Part shown: piece after piece, positions 8,289-17,586 of the stretch
How positions within the stretch are numbered: the stretch's first letter is position 1
Layout: each line of letters begins with the position of its first letter
Assembly (NCBI GenBank): GCA_007745635.1
Contig: CP036272.1
Location: 2,376,370-2,440,369 of the forward strand
Direction of reading: 5' to 3'
DNA: 64,000 nt
Source: Stieleria bergensis
Lineage (GTDB): Bacteria > Planctomycetota > Planctomycetia > Pirellulales > Pirellulaceae
The notes under the pieces: generated by a model
The model's input: only the letters and a program-made list of their open reading frames with translations
Told to the model about the DNA's origin: nothing
The model's database searches: none
Position numbers and translations under genes: made by a program

Positions 8289-9692
8289 GTGCAGATTGTT
8301 TTCTTTTCTCATTACTATGCGCCCGAAGGCAATGCGCCGGCGTCGCGGACGGCGGAGCATTGTCAGCGGTGGGCTCAGTGTGATGAGCACCGTGTGACCG
8401 TGATCACTTGTGCGCCGAATGTGCCCGATGGCAAGGTCTATCCGGGGTATCGAAATCGCTTTCGGCCGACGCGAGAAATGATCGACGGCGTCGAAGTGAT
8501 TCGCGTTTGGACCTGGATTCGTCCCGGCGGTGGAAAGCTGTCGCTGATGCTGAACTATCTGTCCTATTTGATCACCGCGCTGCTGACGTTCTTTTTGGTC
8601 GTGCGGCGACCGGATGTGATTCTCGCTACAACACCACAATTCTTCTGTGGAATCGCTGGCGTCTTGGCCGGTAAGTTGCGACGTGTCCCCACAGTCTTGG
8701 AAGTCCGTGACATCTGGCCAGAATCCATTGTCACCGTTGGTGCAATGAAGCGTGGTTGGGTCATTCGCACTTTAGAGAAACTGGAGCGTTGGATGTACCG
8801 TAGCGCCGATCATTTAGTCACCGTCGGCCCCGGTTATCGCGACAATATTCTTGAGAAAGTCGACGTGCGCGACCGTCTCTCGATGGTCACCAACGGCGTT
8901 GATCCCGCTCGGTTTACCCCTGTCGCCGATGATGGCCAGCTGAGAAAACGTTATGACCTGGGTGACCGCTTGGTCTGTTCCTATATCGGGACCATCGGAC
9001 GAGCGCATGGATTGGAAATTGTGATTCGTGCGGCCCAGCGACTGCAGGAGACACAATCAGAACAGATCGCGTTTCTGGTTGTCGGTGGTGGCGCAAACCT
9101 GGATCACCTGCGGCAGGCGGTTGAAGACGCTGGTGTTCAAGATCGAGTGGTGTTGACCGGCCGACTGGACAAGAGCCAGATGCCCGCCGTTCTGGCGGCG
9201 TCGGATGTCTGCTTGGTCCATCTAAGCAAGGTCGATCTGTTTGAACATGTGATCCCATCGAAGATCTTCGAGACGATGGCGATGGAGAAGCCCATTATCA
9301 TGGGCGTCAAAGGTCGCGCTCGAGACATCGTGCTGCAGGCCGGGGCTGGCGTGCCACTGGAGCCGGAAAGCGACGAGGAACTGGCCAGATTCCTTGATCA
9401 ACGCTTCGATCAACCAGAGACTCTCGTGGAGATGGGGAAACGGGGACGAGGCTTTGTGATGAAGTACTTTGATCGCGATCTCCTGGCTGCTGATCTCTTG
9501 CAGATTCTAGAACGCGTCGGTCGTGGGGATGTGTTCTGTCATCCGGATCGACGCTGGGAGCCGCAAGATTCATGGGACGTGTCCAGTGGTGCAGGCAGCT
9601 TGCGGGAGTCAATTTCCGGCCAGCAGACGCCTGATGCCGACGCTGTGCAAGTGCCCGACCAGTCCGTTGGTCAGGACCAGTCGGTTTCCTAG
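8289..9692 (+). CDS. Glycosyltransferase family 4 (WbuB-like)
   Basis: A glycosyltransferase of about 467 residues. VQIVFFSHYYAPEGNAPASR at the N-terminus matches the start of WbuB-like GT4 enzymes, which transfer an amino sugar onto lipid-linked intermediates. Further marks are VITCAPNVPDGKVYPGYRN, LEVRDIWPESIVTVGAM and, in the donor domain, IGTIGRAHGLEIVIRAA and IPSKIFETMAMEKPIIMGV. The family N-terminus begins at GTG 8289; a TTG at 8241 would add 16 unrelated residues. It follows the oxidoreductase by about 55 nt. The last 50 residues are polar and variable, beyond the family core. Confidence 0.87.
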   Translation: MQIVFFSHYYAPEGNAPASRTAEHCQRWAQCDEHRVTVITCAPNVPDGKVYPGYRNRFRPTREMIDGVEVIRVWTWIRPGGGKLSLMLNYLSYLITALLTFFLVVRRPDVILATTPQFFCGIAGVLAGKLRRVPTVLEVRDIWPESIVTVGAMKRGWVIRTLEKLERWMYRSADHLVTVGPGYRDNILEKVDVRDRLSMVTNGVDPARFTPVADDGQLRKRYDLGDRLVCSYIGTIGRAHGLEIVIRAAQRLQETQSEQIAFLVVGGGANLDHLRQAVEDAGVQDRVVLTGRLDKSQMPAVLAASDVCLVHLSKVDLFEHVIPSKIFETMAMEKPIIMGVKGRARDIVLQAGAGVPLEPESDEELARFLDQRFDQPETLVEMGKRGRGFVMKYFDRDLLAADLLQILERVGRGDVFCHPDRRWEPQDSWDVSSGAGSLRESISGQQTPDADAVQVPDQSVGQDQSVS

Positions 9693-9749
9693 TAGGGTGC
9701 AGGTCTCCTTGGCACACTTCGCTTCCCTGCACTGCCTTTCTGATTCGTC

Positions 9750-11675
9750 GTGAGTGTCTTGATCGAAGCTGACGAAGCATACTGGACGGAAGTGCTGCTG
9801 CGCATGACAAATCAGTCCCGCAACGGACTCTCTTGGGCACGCACAACGCAACTGCTGCGCTATCACCGCCCGGCTCAGTTTGCTTGGCGGTTGATGCGAC
9901 TGGTTCAGCAACGCACGCAGCGCACCCTGCCGAACCTCTTCACCGTGCCCGAGACGCTTTCGGCACAGCTTAATACGGATCGCATCTCCGGTTTGGTCTC
10001 GATTGCCGATCAGCGCTGCAAGCTGTGGCCGCACCGACATCAAGCCGTCGCTGAGATGACCGAAGGTGTGTTTTGCGCTCTGAATCGATGCGTGGATCTC
10101 TCCGATCAACGCGGCGGCATCAACTGGGATCCCACTGAATCACGGCTGTGGCGGTTCCATTTGCAAAGTCAGGAAGCCCTGTTGCAGTTGGCCGACGAAA
10201 CCAACCCCGCAGCAGCATTCCGTTGGATTGAAAGCTGGTTGTCCTTTCCCAAGCATCGACAGCCAGGAATGGATCCAGATGCTTGGCATCCATTCTGTCT
10301 TTCACGCCGATTGCCTGTCTGGCTTGGTTTGGCGGCACAACACGGTATCCCCCAGCAGATCGCCAGTGCGTTTTCCGTCGCCTTGGCGAGGCAGTTACAT
10401 TCCCTGCGTCGTCATTTGGAATGGGACTTGGGGGGAAACCATTTGCTAGAAAATCTGACGGCGCTCTACCTGGGCGAAGTCTATCTGCGGTTTGACAGAC
10501 CAAGTGACTTGCCCCAGATCGAACGTTGGTTGATGCAGCAATGTGAATTGCAAGTGCTCGAATCCGGCGAGCACGTTGAACGGGCGCCAACCTATCATGC
10601 CTTGATGACGGTGTCGTTATTGCAATGTGTGCAAGCTGCCAAAGATGCTGGCCGAGCGGCATCTTTTCCGCTTGCCAAAGTTGCAGCGAGAATGGTTGGC
10701 TTTTTAAAGGATGTCCAGCAGCCTAACGGGGAACTGGCGTTGCTGGGAGATTCCGGAACGGATGAGCTACCTGATTTGGATCGGCTACTGAACTGGGCCA
10801 GGGCGGTATTGCCAGTCGACGATCAGGACGCAAAGGATTCTGTCACGCGGTATCGGGCCCTCACAGTCGATTACGGTGTGTTTCGCCGGGGCTCGGATCA
10901 CCAGCTCTTGTTTGATTTTGGAGCCGTGGCCTGTGACCACTTACCAGCTCATGGCCATGCAGACCTATTGAATGTGACTGCCTGTCTGCACGGGGCCACA
11001 GCGCTGGTTGACACGGGGAATTTTGAATACGAATCAACAGCCAAACGACGCTACTGTCGATCAACTGCAGCCCATAACGTGTTGCAGATCGACCAGCGCG
11101 AACAAGCCGATGTCTTCGGCAGTTTTCGCATGGGGCGACGTGGGCGAGTTCTGTCACGCAACAAGGGAACCGTGACATGTCATGATCAGCGTCGCAGTTA
11201 CCGCTGGGTGAGTGCGATTCATGACGGGTTTGGTGCTCCAGTGGGACGCTGCGTGCTGGAGACCGATCAAGGTTGGTTGATTGCAGACTGGTGTGGCAAG
11301 ATTGACGAAGCCAAGTTCGCCACTTCACGACTGCACTGGCATCCTGACTGGGAGTTGCAGAACACAGAGCCCAATCGATTCAATGCCGAACACCAGCATG
11401 GCAATGTCTTCATTCATTGGCTGGGAGCTCAGACGCAAGCCGAGATCATGCCTTCGGTCTACTGTCCCGGATTTGGTCAGGCTTATCAGAATCAAACGTT
11501 GGTCGGCCGGACTCCGCTATCAGCACAGCATTGGATTGCGGTGCATCTGAATTTGCAATCGGCTGATGCATCACATTCGCCGGCGGTTTCAGCCAGCCAG
11601 GGACGCATCTGTTTGCAAATCGCGGAGGGGCCTGCCTTGGAACTCTGTGAAAAAACGGGGACGCAGTTAGACTAA
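9750..11675 (+). CDS. Heparinase II/III-like protein
   Basis: A 641-residue protein. The N-terminal (alpha/alpha) domain shows the conserved WDLGGNHLLENLTALYLGEV helix. The C-terminal beta domain carries LPAHGHADLLNVTACLHGA, then VDTGNFEYESTAKRRYCRST and AAHNVLQIDQREQADVFGSF, matching the Hepar_II_III signature with its histidines and tyrosine. Family enzymes are uronic-acid polysaccharide lyases. Members inside biosynthetic clusters are thought to trim or modify the exported glycan, and that is the likely role here. No signal peptide is visible, although the true start could differ from GTG 9750. It ends the plus-strand polysaccharide run, 10 nt from a convergent gene. Confidence 0.86.
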   Translation: MSVLIEADEAYWTEVLLRMTNQSRNGLSWARTTQLLRYHRPAQFAWRLMRLVQQRTQRTLPNLFTVPETLSAQLNTDRISGLVSIADQRCKLWPHRHQAVAEMTEGVFCALNRCVDLSDQRGGINWDPTESRLWRFHLQSQEALLQLADETNPAAAFRWIESWLSFPKHRQPGMDPDAWHPFCLSRRLPVWLGLAAQHGIPQQIASAFSVALARQLHSLRRHLEWDLGGNHLLENLTALYLGEVYLRFDRPSDLPQIERWLMQQCELQVLESGEHVERAPTYHALMTVSLLQCVQAAKDAGRAASFPLAKVAARMVGFLKDVQQPNGELALLGDSGTDELPDLDRLLNWARAVLPVDDQDAKDSVTRYRALTVDYGVFRRGSDHQLLFDFGAVACDHLPAHGHADLLNVTACLHGATALVDTGNFEYESTAKRRYCRSTAAHNVLQIDQREQADVFGSFRMGRRGRVLSRNKGTVTCHDQRRSYRWVSAIHDGFGAPVGRCVLETDQGWLIADWCGKIDEAKFATSRLHWHPDWELQNTEPNRFNAEHQHGNVFIHWLGAQTQAEIMPSVYCPGFGQAYQNQTLVGRTPLSAQHWIAVHLNLQSADASHSPAVSASQGRICLQIAEGPALELCEKTGTQLD

Positions 11676-11685
11676 GGCCAGCGAG

Positions 11686-12258
11686 TCACTTCTTTTTGGG
11701 CCGGAATGCCACCAATCGATCAGGATTGGTCTCTAGTCTTGGTCCGTCCATTAAGTCAATGCAGTAGGGGATTGCTGGGAACACAGCATCCATGCATTCG
11801 GCAATCGCTTTTGGTTTCCCCGGCAGATTGACAATCAAACTGTCACCCAGCAGGCCAGCGGTCTGCCGCGACAGAATCGCCGTCGCGACCTTTTGGAGCG
11901 AAACTTGGCGCATCAGTTCGCCAAAACCGGGCATCATTCGATCGCAAACGGCTTCGGTGGCTTCCGGTGTGACGTCTCTGGCCGAAGGCCCCGTTCCGCC
12001 GGTGGTGACGACCAGGCAGCAGTTCTCTTGTTCGCAAAGTTCTTGCAGCGTGCGTTCAATCAGCGGTTGATCATCCGAGATCACGCGTGCATGCGGTTGG
12101 AACGGCGATGTAAGGACTTCATCTAAATAGTCCTTGATCGCCGGCCCACCGAGATCCTCGTACTCGCCACGGCTCGCGCGATCCGAAACGGTGACAATGC
12201 CAATGTGAGCGATGCCGGGTGTGTCTGGGTTTGATAGCGATGCTTGGCTCATGTCCAA
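11686..12258 (-). CDS. Molybdenum cofactor protein, MogA/MoaB family
   Basis: A 190-residue protein of the MoCF-binding fold. GIVTVSDRASRGEYEDLGGP is the typical N-terminus, and VVTTGGTGPSARDVTPEAT holds the TGGTG loop that contacts molybdopterin. NLPGKPKAIAECMDAVFPAI is the conserved C-terminal element. MogA adenylates molybdopterin before molybdenum insertion; MoaB proteins share the fold and cannot be separated by eye. Its start overlaps the end of the M24 peptidase gene by 10 nt, so the two are probably co-translated. No other molybdopterin genes are in the window. Confidence 0.88.
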   Translation of the reverse strand: MDMSQASLSNPDTPGIAHIGIVTVSDRASRGEYEDLGGPAIKDYLDEVLTSPFQPHARVISDDQPLIERTLQELCEQENCCLVVTTGGTGPSARDVTPEATEAVCDRMMPGFGELMRQVSLQKVATAILSRQTAGLLGDSLIVNLPGKPKAIAECMDAVFPAIPYCIDLMDGPRLETNPDRLVAFRPKKK

Positions 12259-13394
12259 TCCAATCCTTCGTGCAGGACGTTTAGGTTTTCGGCCTCACCC
12301 TCGGTGACCGCCAGCATGTCTTCAATGCGAACACCGCCGTCGTTGCGGCCATACAGGCCAGGCTCGATGGTAAAGACTTCGCCCAGCAGTACCGGGCCGC
12401 CGCCATGGTCCAGTAGAATTGGCTCGTGCACGTCCAGTCCAATGCCGTGACCTGTTCCGTGCTGAATCGAAGGTTCGTCGGTGATGGTTCCTCGCGACAT
12501 GGGGAAACCAGCATCCAGTAAGGCTTGGTCGGAAGCCTTGTGGACTGCATCAGCCGTTTCACCCAGACGTAATTTAGCTGTCGAGGCAACCTTGGCCGCG
12601 GCGACGGCTTGATGCATTTTGGCGACCGTGTCGCTGGGTTGTCCATGCACAACGGTCCGAGTGCAATCGCCCCAGTACCGTGTTTGGTTGTTCATGGGGA
12701 ACAGATCAACGATGACGGGAACGCCTGTGCGGAGCGTGCCGTCACCGCTATGGTGACAGTCAGCGACTTCTGGGGCCGTTGCAACGATGGCACCGTGAGA
12801 CATCGAGTAGTCACGCTTGAGAAATTCCGACGCAGCCATCGATCGCACCCGTTGACTGGTTAACACTTGGCCGTCGTGGACCAATTCTCCATTGGCGTTC
12901 GCCGTGCTGGTAGCGATACGATGACAGAGCAGTTGCATCACTTCACCGGTGACCGCTTGAGCTTGCCGCAGGAAATCGAGCTCTTGTTCGCTTTTTTGCC
13001 GTCGGTCAAGAACACCCAGGTTCGCGTCATATTGCAGGCCAACACCCGCTTGTTCCAAGTGCCATGCAAACACAAAGGGCAGTGTTCGATCAACGCGGAC
13101 GGTAGGCCATCCTTGTTGACGGCAGAATTCAGCAACAGCTTGAGCCGTTGCCGTTTCTCGGTCAGCATCCAAGCCCTGCTGGGGGGCGTGTTCAGCCGGG
13201 CAGGTGACAAGGTCGGCGTGACTGTTTTGACGGACGCGATCCATTTCTAGATCCCGCACCAATGCGACCTTTCGGTCGGGACTTTCGATCCATGCCGCGG
13301 GGTCACCCAGGCCGACTTGGATGCGTCGAAAGAGGCTGGGGTTCTTGCCGGCAATTCCGGCCAATACACAAGGGAGTGAGCTGTTGTCGTTCAT
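12249..13394 (-). CDS. M24 family metallopeptidase (Xaa-Pro aminopeptidase-like)
   Basis: A 381-residue cytoplasmic protein with the pita-bread fold of M24 peptidases. The five metal ligands can be placed at D230 (in VIVDLFP), D243 (in WGDCTRTV), H316 (in HGTGHGIGLDVHE), E344 (in IEPGLY) and E358 (in VRIEDM). All are present, so it should be an active dinuclear metallopeptidase removing an N-terminal residue before proline or a similar substrate. The N-terminal 130 residues are the creatinase-like half and are poorly conserved. It lies 22 nt after the SRPBCC-type gene and overlaps the mogA-like gene by 10 nt, forming a three-gene unit with no obvious functional link. Confidence 0.9.
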   Translation of the reverse strand: MNDNSSLPCVLAGIAGKNPSLFRRIQVGLGDPAAWIESPDRKVALVRDLEMDRVRQNSHADLVTCPAEHAPQQGLDADRETATAQAVAEFCRQQGWPTVRVDRTLPFVFAWHLEQAGVGLQYDANLGVLDRRQKSEQELDFLRQAQAVTGEVMQLLCHRIATSTANANGELVHDGQVLTSQRVRSMAASEFLKRDYSMSHGAIVATAPEVADCHHSGDGTLRTGVPVIVDLFPMNNQTRYWGDCTRTVVHGQPSDTVAKMHQAVAAAKVASTAKLRLGETADAVHKASDQALLDAGFPMSRGTITDEPSIQHGTGHGIGLDVHEPILLDHGGGPVLLGEVFTIEPGLYGRNDGGVRIEDMLAVTEGEAENLNVLHEGLDWT

Positions 13395-13416
13395 CTAAGT
13401 ACAAGTTGGAAGGTGG

Positions 13417-14370
13417 CTACTTCATGGAGATCATGATATCGGTCAACATTTCATTGGGATCGGTGTCCTCTGGATTGTTGCGATAGATTTCCATCGCTGC
13501 AATCTTAGAATTCGCTTTCAGTTGATTGCTACGCATTTGTTGCATGCCAGCTGACCAAGCGTTGCCCAAATGAGCATAGTTGCCATGGTGCGTGATCTGA
13601 TAAGCTTTGGTGTGAGGAATGGAGTAAGTCTGCAAGCCTGCTGGTGTGGCTTGCTCGGGTGGCAAAATGATGCCGCAGGAGTAATCAAAGATTTGCTTGC
13701 GAAGTTTAAACTTGTGGTACAACGCGACCCACTGCTGATCGGATGGGGCAAGTGAAGGCGGTAAGTGTTGCTTGACACGTTCGATCGTGTTTGCCATCCG
13801 CTCGCCAATTTCCTGCAGCGTGCAGGTGCCTGACAGGCCAACGACTTGATACGGTCCGTGTTCGGTTTCGCCAACAAATTGACAAGACGACGGAATGCTG
13901 CCGGTTTCAACAAGGTCTTTTAACATCGCCAAGCCGCGGTCGTAGTCCATCGAGACCAGGGACTTCATCATGCCTTTAAAGGGAAACATGAACCAGGGCA
14001 GCGAGGAGTCCATCTGCCAGCTGACTTCAACGGTGTCTGCGGCGACTCGTTTAAAACGAAATCTCACGTCGCCTTCGCTTTTCCAGGGGCTAATGAAAAC
14101 GAGTTTGGCGTCAATGGAGGGCTCTGAATTGCCGGAGCTCGGCGGTTGAAGCTGGCGGTGCTGCATCTGCCCTTTGCCAACCACATTGCTGTCCCAACGA
14201 TAGCCGCTGTCTGGGGTCCCGGGGGCGCCAAACTGCTCCAGAATGGCGTTCGGGTCGGCGAGCAACCAAGGCGACCATGTTGGCCACGTGTTGTAATCGG
14301 CGACCACTTGATAAAGCGTATCCAGATCACTCTTGATCTCGATCGAGCGCGACAGATGAAGCTTGGGCAT
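13417..14370 (-). CDS. SRPBCC domain protein with GyrI-like C-terminal domain
   Basis: A 317-residue protein. Residues about 1-150 look like an SRPBCC (START/polyketide cyclase) ligand-binding domain: RSIEIKSDLDTLYQVVADYN, WPTWSPWLL and later VEVSWQMDSSLPWFMFP. Residues about 160-317 look like the GyrI-like effector-binding domain, with GIILPPEQATPAGLQTYSIP and AYQITHHGNYAHLGNAW. No DNA-binding domain is present. Such proteins probably bind small hydrophobic ligands, but the ligand is unknown. It is the first gene of the unit with the M24 peptidase. The opposite-strand gap to the next gene is 156 nt. Confidence 0.75.
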   Translation of the reverse strand: MPKLHLSRSIEIKSDLDTLYQVVADYNTWPTWSPWLLADPNAILEQFGAPGTPDSGYRWDSNVVGKGQMQHRQLQPPSSGNSEPSIDAKLVFISPWKSEGDVRFRFKRVAADTVEVSWQMDSSLPWFMFPFKGMMKSLVSMDYDRGLAMLKDLVETGSIPSSCQFVGETEHGPYQVVGLSGTCTLQEIGERMANTIERVKQHLPPSLAPSDQQWVALYHKFKLRKQIFDYSCGIILPPEQATPAGLQTYSIPHTKAYQITHHGNYAHLGNAWSAGMQQMRSNQLKANSKIAAMEIYRNNPEDTDPNEMLTDIMISMK

Positions 14371-14526
14371 TGCGATCGTCCTGAAGAAGATGACTCGTCT
14401 GTTGTCACCATCTTACCCGATCTGAGCGTGCCGCCAAGAATGCTGAACGCAGAACGGGGCGCCCCCAGAGTTGAGGCCAGAGCCAAGTCGTGAATTCCGC
14501 CCCAAGTGCTACGGAGAGGCCAGGAT

Positions 14527-17500
14527 TCACTGCTGCAGTTGGACGACACTGATGAGATCGGCGGTGGCAGAAGAGTCATCATGCGACTGTAGTTTAGCAA
14601 ACGCAATCACTTGTTGACCCACCAGTCGGCGTTGTTCCTGGTCCAGTTGGACTTCGACCGCATGTCCATCTGCCAGCAGCACTGCGTGATGATCATGGTG
14701 GCGAATCAACGCTCCAGTGAGCAGGACGCCCTCGGTGTCGCGACGTTGCCAGATGATCCATTGCCAACACAGGGGCTGGAAAGCATTCAGCAGGGATGGA
14801 TCGTCTTTGATGGTCGCAAGGACTGGCAGCAGAGCGGGTTCGTCTTGTTGCGACGCCAATCCGCTGGTCCGCGCCACCTCTCGAAACACTGAAAGGTTTT
14901 GATGCAGGCTGTCCTGTCCGTCAGTCGCTCCGGTTGCGAGTTGTTCCAAGGAGTCCTGAGTGATTTTCAGCTGATTCAGGAAGGCATCGTTGGGACGATA
15001 GGTCTGAGGCAAAATCAGCGGTTGAGCGACATCGGTTGCTGCGTCAGTCGTTTCGTTCGCAACGCTGGCAATGCGTTCGATCGCCGGCATTGGCTGCTCA
15101 AGTCGTAGCATGTTGGTTTCAGTCGCCGGGGCCGGAGAAATGGCAGCGACGGCGGAATCCTGGCGCATTGGCTGTAGCAGGTCGGCGGCAACCTGAGGAG
15201 CCGCGGCGGGCGCAGGAGATAATGGGACAGTTTCCCGGTTGCCAGCTTGGTCAGTCGTTTGGTCGGCAACCTGATAAGCGGTTTGATCAACGGGCGACGG
15301 TTCTGGATCCAATGGGCTGGAGTGGCCTGGCGTGGAAGCCATTGGGGGTTCCGGTGTCAGTTCGGCAGTCGGCGAGCTGGTGGTGGCATTGATGTCCACG
15401 CTTGGTGGTGCCGTTGAGATGTCATCCGTCTTGGATGCCAGTGGATTTCCAGCAGCCAGTGGATTTCCAGCAGCAGGCTCATTGCCAGTCAGCACGTCTT
15501 TCCTGGGGATGGCAGGCTTGCTGGTTGTCGCTTCTGCTTCATCGCTGGCCGCGTTGGTTGTGGCAACCTTGGTGTCGATCAGCTTGGGCTGGTTTCGCAT
15601 TTTGTCCAGCCGTTGCTGGGCTCGCTGGCGCGCGGTCCCCTGCACTGCTTGCTGGTTTGTTTGCGAACCTGTTTCCTGGCCCGTTTTATTGCGTGGGCCA
15701 TCATCGACGGTCTTCTTGGCTTCCTGGATGGCCGCGTAGACGTTGCCCAGCATGCTGTCGGCTGGCTGCTCGGCATTGGGCTCGGTGCCATTGGCTGGGA
15801 ATTGGCTCGCCGATGAGGTGTTCGTTGGATCACCCGACGGCGGCTGGTTCTCTGCGCCCGCTTCAGCATCGCTAGCGGATGGCTCGCTATCACCTAGCAG
15901 GCCCGGTTCACCTAGCAGGCCCGGTTCACCTAGCAGACCCGACTGGATGCCGTCAGGATTGGAAGCCATCGCAGGGGATTTGCCGTCAGGGATCCCTAGC
16001 GGGTCCCGCAGATTGACTCCTGCGGCCAACAAAATGCCGATGACCAGGCAAGTCGCGATAGCGGTCGGGACCAGTGGTTTCACGAAGCGCAAAAGATTGT
16101 TGCGGCTGTTTCGCTCCCTGGGAGTCTTCCAGGTGCTGGTGTTGGTGGCCGGAGCTTCCATCGCCAATGGCACTCGCCGTCGCACGCTGTCTGCTGATTC
16201 TCCCAGCAAAGACTCTTCGAGCGAACGCTCGGGTGTCAGTTCGACATGTGACGGGCGAACCGGTTGCTGTTGCAGATACGATTCAGGAGTCACCGGCCAT
16301 GTGTCGTTGGGTGCATGTTGCTGAGGTGCGGCGTCTAGGCTGTCAGCAGCGAGCGCGGGTGCGGACGGTGATTTCTGTTCCGTCTTGGCAGCGTAGTTTG
16401 GTGGCTGTGGCCAATCTTCTGGATTGACGGTGGACTGCTGTGTCTCCACTGGCCGGCGAGAGTGTCGTTGGGAATGGCTGGATGTTGCCTGGTGCTCAGC
16501 CATTACTTGCTCAGCCATTACTTGCTCAGCAAGGGGCTGTTCTCTGCGCGGTTGATCAGGCGTTGGAGTGGTCATGACGCTATCTTGGGACTCAATGTCG
16601 CAATCCGTTGTGAGGGAATCCATTGGCCCGAATTCCTTTGGGCTGGCGTTGCCTGATGCAGTGCGTCGCGTCGGTGCGAGTTGATCGCTGACGTGACCAA
16701 GTTGTCCCGCTGGCCCCACGCCACCGTCTCGCTTTGGCACCGTTTGAATCGAGCCGGGATCGTTGTCAGCGACAGGGGGCGTGGCGCCCTGATCGAAACG
16801 TCTGGTCGAGGTGGAATTGGGGACAGTGTAGTGTGTTGCGGTCGTGGACGGAACCGTTAATGGTGGTTCGTTGGTCGCGGTTTGTCGTGCCAGTTGCGGT
16901 TTCGCAGTCGTAAGGGTTGCAGGTCGGTTGATGTTTTCAGGATGAGCGGCATCCTGGCGGAGTCTTTGTTGGTCAGCAAACGAAGGATCATCTTGATCTT
17001 GATCCAAGATCTGGACGCTGTCGCCGGCTTGGCAACGGGATTGATTCATTGCTACGCCCGAGACTGGCCGCTGTTTTTTGTTTGAACGTTGATAAGGTTG
17101 TGGGGATGCTACCGGGAAGCGGTCCGGGTTTTCTAGAGGTGGCGGTTGAGAATCAAATTCAGCCTGGATGGTATGGGACGGATTCGCCGAGGCCGGTATG
17201 GATCGGCGTGTAGTGTGTTCTTGAGGGGGCACCTGCGTTGCGGCAGGTTGCTTCGGCTCTGATGCCTTTGCGAGAACGTGTGGGGGTGGAAGTAGTGGCT
17301 CGAACGTTGATGCGGGGGTTGTTGCGGAAGCCGATTGCAATGCCTGGTGCAATGATTCATTGTCCGAATCGGTGGCGGCCTTCGTGTTGGTTGCTGTTGT
17401 CGCTTCGCATTCAATTGGTAGACCTGTCGAATCCAAAACGGTCGCCGCGGGTGGCTCCGTCATCCGCCATTGCTGAATCGGCTGCACTTGCCCACACCAT

Positions 17501-17586
17501 GGACAGCGAAGTGATCCTCCCTGGGGAATCTCTGCAACTGGTAGTCGCACTAATTCATGACAAATCGAACAGGATGCAGATCGCAT
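14527..17586 (-). CDS. Very large zinc-ribbon protein with one membrane segment, low complexity
   Basis: About 1019 residues from ATG 17586, which has GGAA 6 nt upstream; ATG 17610 or TTG 17619 would add 8-11 residues. The N-terminus has a CSIC...CPWC zinc-ribbon pair. About 480 residues rich in proline, glutamine, serine and threonine follow. A single membrane helix lies near residues 515-535 (PTAIATCLVIGILLAAGV). After it comes another long low-complexity part with short repeats (GLLGEPGLLGEPGLLGD; AAGNPLAAGNPLA; EQVMAEQVMAEH). The last about 130 residues are globular and contain HHDHHAVLLADGHAVEV. It could be a membrane-anchored protein sensing or binding on both sides. I recognise no family and assign no function. 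Confidence 0.7.
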   Translation of the reverse strand: MRSASCSICHELVRLPVAEIPQGGSLRCPWCGQVQPIQQWRMTEPPAATVLDSTGLPIECEATTATNTKAATDSDNESLHQALQSASATTPASTFEPLLPPPHVLAKASEPKQPAATQVPPQEHTTRRSIPASANPSHTIQAEFDSQPPPLENPDRFPVASPQPYQRSNKKQRPVSGVAMNQSRCQAGDSVQILDQDQDDPSFADQQRLRQDAAHPENINRPATLTTAKPQLARQTATNEPPLTVPSTTATHYTVPNSTSTRRFDQGATPPVADNDPGSIQTVPKRDGGVGPAGQLGHVSDQLAPTRRTASGNASPKEFGPMDSLTTDCDIESQDSVMTTPTPDQPRREQPLAEQVMAEQVMAEHQATSSHSQRHSRRPVETQQSTVNPEDWPQPPNYAAKTEQKSPSAPALAADSLDAAPQQHAPNDTWPVTPESYLQQQPVRPSHVELTPERSLEESLLGESADSVRRRVPLAMEAPATNTSTWKTPRERNSRNNLLRFVKPLVPTAIATCLVIGILLAAGVNLRDPLGIPDGKSPAMASNPDGIQSGLLGEPGLLGEPGLLGDSEPSASDAEAGAENQPPSGDPTNTSSASQFPANGTEPNAEQPADSMLGNVYAAIQEAKKTVDDGPRNKTGQETGSQTNQQAVQGTARQRAQQRLDKMRNQPKLIDTKVATTNAASDEAEATTSKPAIPRKDVLTGNEPAAGNPLAAGNPLASKTDDISTAPPSVDINATTSSPTAELTPEPPMASTPGHSSPLDPEPSPVDQTAYQVADQTTDQAGNRETVPLSPAPAAAPQVAADLLQPMRQDSAVAAISPAPATETNMLRLEQPMPAIERIASVANETTDAATDVAQPLILPQTYRPNDAFLNQLKITQDSLEQLATGATDGQDSLHQNLSVFREVARTSGLASQQDEPALLPVLATIKDDPSLLNAFQPLCWQWIIWQRRDTEGVLLTGALIRHHDHHAVLLADGHAVEVQLDQEQRRLVGQQVIAFAKLQSHDDSSATADLISVVQLQQ

